Below, in pieces: positions 56,508 to 64,000 of a stretch of DNA of 64,000 nucleotides. Numbering within the stretch: position 1 is the stretch's first letter; each line of letters opens with the position of its first letter. The notes beneath the pieces are model-generated. The model was not told the origin of the DNA and did no database searches. It saw nothing but the letters and a program-made list of their open reading frames with translations. Position numbers and translations under genes: made by a program. This DNA is from Phoma sp. XZ068 (taxonomy: Eukaryota > Ascomycota > Dothideomycetes > Pleosporales > Didymellaceae), in NCBI GenBank assembly GCA_004835665.1, contig RBKR01000023.1, positions 620,001 to 684,000 on the forward strand, in the 5' to 3' direction.

Positions 56508-56921
56508 GCATGTATGGTGCGTAAAGATCTAGATGCTCGTCTAGAAAGAGGAATAGATAGATACAATGTTAAAGAAGTACAAAGTGTTCTTACGGGATCT
56601 AATACGACCTATCCACTAATCATAACCTTCACGCGCATGGCTGCTCAGTGGCATACTTCAGACGGGGCTTTCTCCTTTCCACTATAATGTCCATCGCTCC
56701 TCATTCTGTCCCTCCATATCATACTCGAGTGTGTCAGCCGAGTCTCTGAGGTGCCACCAATCAGAGAACTTGTGCTACCGCTCTCTCTACCCGACCTGGG
56801 CGTAACGTGACTATTTGTTCCAGAAAACAATAGCTCACACAGCATCAAATACACCAGTCACTGTCTTCCGCACTTCGCACACATTTCCCGTAGATTGTGG
56901 AACAGTTCTATATCGAAAGAA
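56508..56921. other. Intergenic region
   Basis: 414 bp with hut1 3' flank and kinase-like gene promoter. Nothing recognised. Confidence 0.4.
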
Positions 56922-57837
56922 ATGACGTCGAAGGCAGCAGTTTCGCCAGGTATGGAGCTTCCTAGAGAGTTTTCTATCATTACCTCTAGTAGGCTAACCT
57001 TTACATGCATTTGCACTTGCAGCCTGCGATCACACCAGCTTAGACGGACTGAGCGAGAATGCCAATATCGACCCTCCGAGCCCCACCATCAACATTATCG
57101 AGGGCAAGGGCGAATTCCTGGACGGCGGAGCGACGGGATTAGTAGAACGTCTTGACACAGGAGATGTAGTCAAGTCTCCTTGGACAGGTCGTCTCATGGC
57201 ATCAGTCTGCAGGCAACAGATCGCGATCGAGGCGCAGATATACGAGAGACTTGGAGTGCATCCCCGACTGGTACAATTCAAACACTGGGACCCTGTTGAC
57301 TATACCTTGACGCTGGAATACATGCCTAATGGCAATCTCAAGCAGTACGTTCAGAAGCACGGGCAGGAGATATCGCTGTCCCGGAGGCGACAGTGGGTGA
57401 GGGAGGTGGCAGAGGGCGTTGAACTTCTGCACTCGCACAATGGTATTCAGAGTGATGTCGGGCCGCACAATTTGCTTCTCGATAGCGATCTTAGCCTCAA
57501 AATCTGTGACTTTGGTGGATCGTCCTTGGGTGGCTCGCCGGCCATGGTCGGCGCCAGAGTGAGATATTGGCTGCCAGGTTTGGATGAAACGACCGTACAA
57601 GAGGACCTTTTCGCTTTGGGCTCAACAATCTACCTTATTGTCACTGGGCACGAACCGTATGAAGAGCTGGCGGATGAACGTCAGGTGGAGAAACTGTTCG
57701 AGGATGGCGTGTTTCCGGAACTGAGCGAAGTACCTTTCGCAGAGGTCATTGCACTGTGCTGGAGACTGGAAGCTGATTCGGCTAAGACGATTGTCGAGCT
57801 TGTGATGCGTACATCAGAGGAATGTCAATCAACATAA
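56922..57837 (+). CDS. Divergent protein-kinase-like protein
   Basis: Two exons, 56922-56949 and 57023-57837, encode 280 aa. The N-lobe is short: a loose glycine loop (GEFLDGGATGLVERL), Lys60 in DVVKSPW and a helix-C Glu79 (IAIEAQIYERLG). The catalytic loop reads IQSDVGPHNLLLD, so the His-Arg of HRD are replaced but Asp154 and Asn159 remain; Asp172-Phe-Gly is present. The APE region is replaced by RYWLPGLDETT, followed by the normal DLFALGSTIYLIVTG helix. This is a kinase-fold family common in Pezizomycotina; the residues for ATP and magnesium binding persist, so weak activity cannot be excluded. The 73-nt intron follows nine codons. Partner and pathway unknown. Confidence 0.82.
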
Positions 57838-59230
57838 GGCACATTTGATCCATGTCCGTCTACTCTATCCTTTAATGGGAAAGAGAAAGCTGCTATTTTT
57901 ACTTAATGGATGGCTAACACATGTATTAGTGAGGTTAGAAGGTTGCATACTACCGTATCGTGGCTACTAGGTATGATGTAGAATAGTGGAGCTGTGGTGG
58001 GGGTGTTCTGCTACACAATGAACGGCGATGATAACATTGGTGATTTTTAAGTAGCGGCTATCGGTAGTAAAAGAAGATCTAGCGCACATTCTCTAGACAG
58101 TACTATACAGGCACAGAGTTATGGGGAGGTTTTCTACTGCTTCAAGGTCTAAATACCGATAATTTGTCTCGCGATGATGTGTTTCTTGCTAAGTGTTGAG
58201 TGATGTTACTTTAAGAATAGCTAAGGCAATCAATATTAATTAAGCTTATATGGACCTCATAAAAATTCCGTCTCTGAAGTCTTCGGTGTGGATATCGAAC
58301 CTGTAGAAGCAAGTTCCATCCCACACAATTTGGTTATACCCACTATCTGGCGGCATGCCCAGTCACGTTCTGGATGAAGGATATTAGAACTAAATCTTTG
58401 GAACAACAAAGGGAGTTCAAAGCTTGAAGAGTTCAAGCTCAAAGATCTACCCAGTAAGACATTCCCAAGATTGTTTTAGGCTTGGAGCAAGCTGGAGGGC
58501 AACAACGAGAGTGCTCCGTGAGAATATCATGCAAAAGAGCCCTTCTGTTCGCTACCACAACTTTCAGAGTCCTGAATTTCATTCGGTAGCACCCGTGGAC
58601 CTCCGACGGGACGTTCTTTCACGGCGGCAACTTCATGCAGGTCTGCATCCGCAAGTTTTTGGGTTGTCAAAGCTATAAGTCGGAGCCCGCGCATCCTGAG
58701 GAGTGCATATCCGGCAGGATATTGCCGATATCAGTGGGTGTTCCAGAAGAAATTCGCGCGTATAAATGATACGGGTGGACCGTCTACATAAGACCCTATA
58801 CCAATAATTCCATCGTACAGGAGCACGTTGCTTGCCTCTCAACCTCTGGAGGAAAACTTATCCAGCGATAGTGTTTTCTCGCGCTTGGCAATGGTCAATG
58901 ATACTTGTTGGGTGATGCGAATGCGAGCGCCACAAAACTTGGCTATACGGCACTACGCTTAATGCGGCATAGCCCAGTCGGATGGGTTACTGATACTCAC
59001 TAGGTCGAACTAAGAGCTCGAGAAAAGAGGTAGACATTGGTCACAACAATCACACCAGTTGCCGCTGTCACGAAGGGGGGACGAATGAAAATTTGCGCCA
59101 TGGCCGACTACGGAGGCCTAGATCCGAGCCAGGACCGCGGTCTTAAGATGCTGTAATTTCTCGATCGATCTGATAAAAGTATCTTATCTGATTGAGTCTC
59201 GAGGTTAACGTCAATCCTACTGTAGTCACC
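57838..59230. other. AT-rich intergenic region
   Basis: 1.4 kb, AT-rich at 57880-58260, with scattered TA-rich words. No open frame has features of a gene, and no terminal repeats are visible, so transposon origin cannot be shown. It forms the left flank of the MFS gene. Confidence 0.4.
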
Positions 59231-61281
59231 ATGAGCTGGTTAAAGGGTCAGTTTTGAGTGTTAGGGTTAGTACGAGATACTAATAGAGATGTTAAGAGCA
59301 CGTCGGAGACGCGAAGAGCGTAGAGAGACGCCTTAAAATAAAACTTGGTACGTAAGTAAAGAAACTGAGTTTCATTTTGCTAATTGTCGTTTAGATCTAT
59401 TCATTATGGTTTGTCTGAGAGCATATGAATTTAGCGAAATAGCTTACAATTCAAAACAGGTTTACTGCTGCGCGTGCTACTTCTTCAACTACCTTGGTGA
59501 ATTTCTCTACGGAATTGCTAGAACATTAAACTGACACAGAGTCTAGATCGCCAAGCATTTGCGAATGCTTATGTATGTATACATCGATTTTGCAGGGCTC
59601 TCGGGACTGATTGTGCAAAGGTCGCCGGTATGCGCGAGGATCTCAACTTGAAGGGCAATCAGTACAGTATCCTTATATCCTTGTTCACTGCAGGGTATGT
59701 GCCAGTCCCCAGATTACGAACGAATTCAGCTCGAGCTAATTGCTACCCTAGCAATGTCATCGCTCTCGTTCCGCATGCTTTGATTCTGCAAAAGGTAAGA
59801 CCTAGTATATGGCTGCCACTGACACTGGTTCTGTGGTCTGGCCTCACCATGTGTTCTGCTGCGTGCACATCTTACAAGCAAATTGCTGTTGTTCGCTTCC
59901 TCCAGGGCACTATGGAGGCTAGTTTGTATAGTGGCACTATGTACGTGCTTGGCTCCTGGTAGTAAGTTCAACTTTCTGTTCTCAAAAAATTCGCATGCAT
60001 TACACGCAACTGACATATGTTGTAGCACGCCATCAGAGATTGCTAAAAGAGCAGCGATTTTTACGGCTATCGGTCAACTTGGAAGCATGTTCGCCGGCCT
60101 GATGATGACTGCGATGCATAAGACGATGAACGGTTCCAGTGGATTGAAAGGATGGCAATGGGTCTTTATTATCGGTATTTAAAAGATGCCATCAACACAG
60201 CAGCCGTACTCTACTAACACTTTCACTAGACGGCCTTATGGGCATACCGTTCGGCCTCTATGGATATGTATGTACTTGACCTCATCCAAGTAGAAGATTA
60301 AGTCCCTGATGATTCGCAGTTCACCTTTCCTGATCTGCCTGAATCCAAAGGAAGGCGATTCATCACCGAGACAGAAAGGCAATTTGCAATCGGACGCCTG
60401 CCCCCGAAAAAACACGACACCCACAGTATCGCTTTCAAGAGCCTTATCAAACGAGTCTTTTGTAACCCGACGATGTATGTCATAGTCATGCAAACATGAC
60501 TCCGGTGTTAGTTAACCAACCTTTGTAGCTACATCTTGGCCGGATTCTCCGCCGTCAGCGGTATGCTCGAAGCCTTCGCCTTCCAGGTTAGTCCCATGCC
60601 GCTAATTCCATGTCACTGCACGGCCTGACTGCGATACCCAGGGCATGTTCCTCCTCTGGCTCAAGTACAATAAATCTCGCTTCTCCCAAACCGCTATCAA
60701 CACCTACCCGCTCGGCATTCAAGCTGTAGCTGTAGTGTCCCAGATTCTGTCCGGTATCTTCATCGACCGTACCGGCCACCGCATGCCCATGGTATTTCTC
60801 GCCGGCGCTGCGCAACTCGTCACCGCCAGCTTGCTACTTGTGCGCAATATGTCTGATAGTGGGATATTTGTGGCGCATTATTTCAGCGGCACGAGCTTCA
60901 TCGTAAACCCGGTCATGTATGGATGGGCCACTACAATATGCCAACGTACTGGCGACGACGCCGCAAGATCTGTCGTGCTGTATGTAATGAATATGGCGGG
61001 CCAGTTGCTGTATACGTGGTGGGGTATTGTGATGTACCCTGCTACTGACGCACCATATTGGAAAAAGGGAAGTATCACTATGGTGGTTGTTTGCTTTGTT
61101 TTCGTGGGGTACTCTTTCCTTGTTCGATGGGTGAGTGAATCGACTTTCGAGGTGTTATTGACCAGAACTGACGGATATTCAGCTTGATCGACGAACAAAG
61201 GTGGCGGCAAGCGCTCAAGTCGCGGGCGATGCAAGCGATACCGAAATAGAAACAGTTGCGCAAACAGCTAAAGCGAGCTGA
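59231..61281 (+). CDS. MFS transporter, allantoate permease (Dal5-like, ACS) family
   Basis: Thirteen exons: 59231-59246, 59297-59347, 59395-59408, 59460-59496, 59547-59572, 59621-59694, 59752-59961, 60026-60174, 60230-60267, 60320-60474, 60529-60586, 60642-61130, 61183-61281, closing at 471 aa. The chain reads KLDLFIMVYCCACYFFNYLD, then RQAFANAYVAGMREDLNLKG (first helices and the D-R signature), VIALVPHALILQ, GTMEASLYSGTMYVLGSWYT, a central loop, then GMFLLWLKYNK to the last helices. The family carries anionic small molecules such as allantoate, nicotinate, pantothenate or sugar acids across the plasma membrane. Exons from 59395 on are well supported. The first intron ends in the rare acceptor AAG and the start MSWLKG is tentative. 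Its neighbour is a pectinase, but a functional link is unproven. Confidence 0.85.
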
Positions 61282-61936
61282 GAGGAAGTGGAAAGCATAT
61301 AATGAGGTCGGTCTAACGATGTACCGAACGTTCGAAGCATACTTCGCGTTGCAGAGAATGATGCTTCCTCCGGCAGTTCGGCCTAATTGTACAGATTAAG
61401 CTAAGTACGTATAGTTTCTACAGTAGCTATTTAAGCTGAACACTGTTTAAGGATAAGAAGCCTTGTATTTGTTACTGCCAAGTGTACATAGATTACTGTA
61501 GTACTATAATTATAATTATAGAGTTCTCTACTATGTCATATTAGCTGATGCAGGTGTAGTAGCAATGAGTATTGTGATCTGTTCGGGCGGCCGTAGTCTA
61601 TTGTTAGTATGCGTTCATAATGTACTCGCAGCAACTGTTTCGGGCTCAGGTAATCATCGTAGTGGCTGGCCTAACAAGCTGCTTGTGAGCTATCCGATGC
61701 ACCCCTTGATGGCGTTACAAGGGTGTGACTCAGCAGTGTGCAGCAGTAATAAGAAAGTATCACAGTAAGAACACAAGAGGTGGAGCTGAATAATGCCAAT
61801 CAAGGTGGATGGCATTCAAAAGTATGTACATAAGATTTAAAGGCATAGACAAAGAAGTTGTCGACTCAAACCATCAAAAAAGGTTTGCTTCTATCATCCA
61901 GCTCAAGGGAGCTACAATGATGTGGGGTTAGGATGC
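61282..61936. other. AT-rich convergent intergenic region
   Basis: 655 bp between convergent MFS and polygalacturonase genes; 61380-61560 is strongly AT-rich with TATAATTATAATTATAG-type words. No gene recognised. Confidence 0.4.
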
Positions 61937-63037
61937 TTAGCAAGAAGCACCAGAGCCGGAAGGGATGTTGGAGCACTTGGTGCTCTTGACTCCGCCGGTG
62001 ATCTTGTTGCCGGAAAACTTCCAGTTGGAGCAAGAGCCCTTACCGCAAAGAATGTAGGTCTCAACACCCTTGGAAGCCATGGTACCAGTCACGCCGGTGA
62101 CTGTGAGACCGGTGATGGGGACACCGGTGGTGGGGTTGCCAGTGGGGGAGCCGTTCTGGTAGTCCTGCTGGATGACGATACCGTACTTGGCGATGTTGGA
62201 GAGTGTGATGTCCTTGTAGGTGACACCGGAGACAGAGCCAGTGGCGCCAGAGACGGTCTTGATGCGGACACCGTTGTCAGAGTTGATGATCTTGGAGTTC
62301 TCAATGACAACATTCTTAACGGTGTTGTCCGAGCGGCCACCGACAGAGCCGATGGACAGCCCGTGACCACCAGAGCAAGTACCACCGGTAAAGTGGATGT
62401 TAGTGCCAGAGTTGATGGCAAGGCAGTCATCCTGGTTCTTAACGTTGGCGTTAGAGATCGTGACGCCGGTGGAGCTACCGACGTCGAAAGCATCAGTGTT
62501 GTGACCGCCATTAGTCACGTCACCAGCAGAGTTGTCAATGGTGATTTTGTCAAGGACGAGGTCTGTGACACCATTGATGGAGAAACCCTGAACGGGTGTG
62601 TTCTTGACGTTCAAGTTGGAGATGGTGGACGATGTCAAGGAGTGGGCGAAGAAGAACTTAGGCTTCTTCTTGCCACCGTTGCTACCCTTGCCGTCCCACC
62701 ACTTAGCACCGTTGCCATCGATAACGTGGCCGGAAGCACCGTTGACGGTGATCTTGTTGCCAGAGACAGAAATGAGGGGACCCTCCCATTCCTTGTAGCC
62801 GAAGCTGGTGGTACCCTGGAAGGTAACGCTAGTTCCATCCTTGAGCTTGGTAAGGTCAAGGGTGGTACCGGCGGGGACAGCGATGTTATTTAGGACAATA
62901 GCAGTGCAAGAGGCCTTGCCCTTGATGGCGGAGGCAGCGTCCGAGAATGTGCAGCTGGCACGAGCATCCAGGCCCATAGGAACAGCAGACACAAGCGCAC
63001 CAGCGCTGAGGAGGAGAGAAGCTTTGATGGCAACCAT
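61937..63037 (-). CDS. Endopolygalacturonase (GH28, secreted)
   Basis: A single exon encodes 366 aa, the standard size. It hydrolyses alpha-1,4-galacturonan of plant pectin outside the cell. The signal peptide (MVAIKASLLLSAGALVSA) is followed by a short propeptide ending in LDAR. Catalytic and substrate residues of GH28 are all present: Asn180-Thr-Asp182, Gln-Asp203-Asp204, Gly-His225-Gly and Arg258-Ile-Lys260. Right-handed beta-helix Gly/Thr/Asn repeats fill the rest, and the C-terminal cysteines (ILCGKGSC and KCSNIPSGSGASC) match the family. The longer frame starts at TTG; ATG 63037 begins the signal peptide. The enzyme implies a plant-associated or plant-litter life style. Confidence 0.96.
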   Translation of the reverse strand: MVAIKASLLLSAGALVSAVPMGLDARASCTFSDAASAIKGKASCTAIVLNNIAVPAGTTLDLTKLKDGTSVTFQGTTSFGYKEWEGPLISVSGNKITVNGASGHVIDGNGAKWWDGKGSNGGKKKPKFFFAHSLTSSTISNLNVKNTPVQGFSINGVTDLVLDKITIDNSAGDVTNGGHNTDAFDVGSSTGVTISNANVKNQDDCLAINSGTNIHFTGGTCSGGHGLSIGSVGGRSDNTVKNVVIENSKIINSDNGVRIKTVSGATGSVSGVTYKDITLSNIAKYGIVIQQDYQNGSPTGNPTTGVPITGLTVTGVTGTMASKGVETYILCGKGSCSNWKFSGNKITGGVKSTKCSNIPSGSGASC

Positions 63038-63142
63038 TTTGTTGTTTGTGAATAGGATGAGCGACTGAAGAAACGAATGAATGAGAATGAGCGAATGCAA
63101 TGAATGACTGGTCGGATGATGTTGAGAGGTGTGAGCCTGAGG

Positions 63143-63150
63143 TACTTATA
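63143..63150 (-). promoter_or_regulatory. TATA box of the polygalacturonase gene
   Basis: TATAAGTA on the minus strand, 106 bp before the polygalacturonase start codon. Confidence 0.5.
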
Positions 63151-63343
63151 GCTGCTTCCTACCCATATAACCAAGCATCCGGGAAGCCATCAGCACCATG
63201 GGGCAGCTGGGTGGATATTGCCGAAGCTTGTCGCTCTTGGCTAGGCTTGTTCCTACAGTATATTAAGGGCTGTAGGGAAATGAGTGGCCCAAGCGAGTGG
63301 CGCCAATGTCGATACATGTCATATGATAGCCTGCAGCAGCTAA

Positions 63344-63361
63344 TTCTCCGCGGTCGGAGAA
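63344..63361 (-). promoter_or_regulatory. Inverted repeat with CCG-N4-CGG core, polygalacturonase promoter
   Basis: TTCTCCG and CGGAGAA, perfect 7-bp arms around a 4-bp spacer, about 310 bp upstream of the polygalacturonase ATG. Inverted CCG/CGG triplets with a fixed spacer are the usual target of Zn(II)2Cys6 activators; the factor is not known. Confidence 0.35.
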
Positions 63362-64000
63362 ATTCTATATAGACCTTAGCTTTGCAGGAATATGGGGCAA
63401 GAAAATGAGCTTTCTGCAACTTCAACGTTGCGTTTGGTATTCTTCAGTTTTCATCGAGATGAATCTGACGCCACGCAGCCACAACAGCAGGAATGTTTGG
63501 CACTGAAGACAAGCTTTTCCCACGGAAGATCAAGTGCCGTTCGTCCTCAAACAGGCAGTGTGGCCCTTGTCAGGCCAATTTGGAGGAGCACTGGTGAAAC
63601 GAAACGCGTGCGATTCCGTGGGTCTAGGCGCGTGGCGTGTGGAGTGGTTCCCAAACACCTCGTGTTGACGCTTAAGGAGCACAACAAGGTAGGCCCGGGA
63701 AATAGGAATATCTCTCCGATTGATGGAATGTTTGCGCATTAACCAGGCGCATGGGAACGGCAGCAGCTGTCAGAGAGATGGTGCCGGGAGCGAATGTGGC
63801 ACCGAAGATGGCAGACAGACGAAACTAGATTGAGATAGGGAACGTGCGCTCACTATCGTGCAGCTAACTCACGCCTCACACCCGATTCTGCCGGCACGCA
63901 TTATCGCTCATCTATTGCGCTGTCTCGCCATAGCATCAGCCCATCGTTCTAAGCTGTGACCGGAACGGGCTGTGACGTGCGTAATGCGGTACCGGCAAGA
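63362..64000. other. Right-edge intergenic region
   Basis: 640 bp upstream of the polygalacturonase gene to the window edge. Open frames at 63392-63742 (plus) and 63530-63739 (minus) overlap and lack recognisable features. No gene supported. Confidence 0.4.

Noticed and set aside
57838..59230. Transposon remnant
   Set aside because: AT-rich, but I found no terminal inverted repeats, target-site duplication or transposase/reverse-transcriptase fragment; kept only as a weak suspicion.
59259..59270. Interstitial telomere-like TTAGGGTTAG
   Set aside because: Less than two repeat units, inside the proposed first MFS intron; expected by chance.
61922..62893. 323-codon plus-strand frame over the polygalacturonase gene
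   Set aside because: Antisense shadow of a strongly codon-biased gene with all GH28 catalytic residues on the minus strand.
63038..63100. N-terminal extension of the polygalacturonase
   Set aside because: Starts at TTG and would bury the signal peptide 21 residues inside the protein.
1..64000. CRISPR array, prophage, bacterial operon structure
   Set aside because: Spliceosomal introns, eukaryote-specific genes and monocistronic spacing show nuclear fungal DNA; no spaced direct-repeat array is present.

Overview
The window is nuclear DNA from a filamentous ascomycete (Pezizomycotina), probably a Dothideomycete of the Pleosporales type. The evidence is: short introns (mostly 45-60 nt) with GTATGT/GTAAGT donors and CTAAC/CTGAC branch sites; fungus-specific genes (ARK/PRK-type kinase, grrA-type F-box protein, Sea4/MIOS, Efg1, Pmp3, sterol O-acyltransferase, WSC-domain peroxidase); and a secreted plant-cell-wall/cell-surface set. 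The species assignment is inference. I rebuilt 28 protein-coding genes and one possible edge fragment, placing exon boundaries by reading frame and splice signals; nearly all exon sums close in frame.

Layout. 0-6 kb: glutaredoxin (-), LMBR1-like membrane protein (+), sterol O-acyltransferase (-). 6.5-16.3 kb: AP-1 gamma-adaptin (+), secreted GH47 alpha-mannosidase (+), Efg1 rRNA-processing factor (-), Sea4/MIOS GATOR2 subunit (+). 17-25 kb: grrA-like F-box/LRR protein (-), Ark1/Prk1 kinase (+), 40S ribosomal protein S12 (+). 25.7-33.5 kb: Sec39 tethering subunit (-), fasciclin-domain surface protein (+), rhomboid protease (+), Pmp3 proteolipid (+). 33.7-43.6 kb, the most lineage-specific part: peroxidase with four WSC domains (-), a previously hidden two-exon gene of unknown function (-), a Myb/SANT-like hypothetical (+), a secreted alanine-rich AAAKEP-repeat protein (-) and a YwbE-domain protein (-). 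44-57.8 kb: TPR/DnaJ co-chaperone (-), yippee-like protein (+), zinc alcohol dehydrogenase (+), three-KH RNA-binding protein (+), hypothetical (-), Hut1 nucleotide-sugar transporter (+), divergent kinase-like protein (+). 58-64 kb: an AT-rich stretch around a 13-exon allantoate-permease-family MFS transporter (+), then an intronless endopolygalacturonase (-).

Most genes are unrelated housekeeping functions, with a strong share in membrane traffic (AP-1, Sec39, Ark1, Hut1, LMBR1). The accessory component is the secreted/surface set: GH47, GH28, WSC peroxidase, fasciclin protein and AAAKEP protein. I see no PKS, NRPS or other secondary-metabolite backbone gene, no intact transposon, no CRISPR array and no RNA gene I can support. 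Start codons were moved to the first in-frame ATG wherever the longest open frame began with TTG or GTG.
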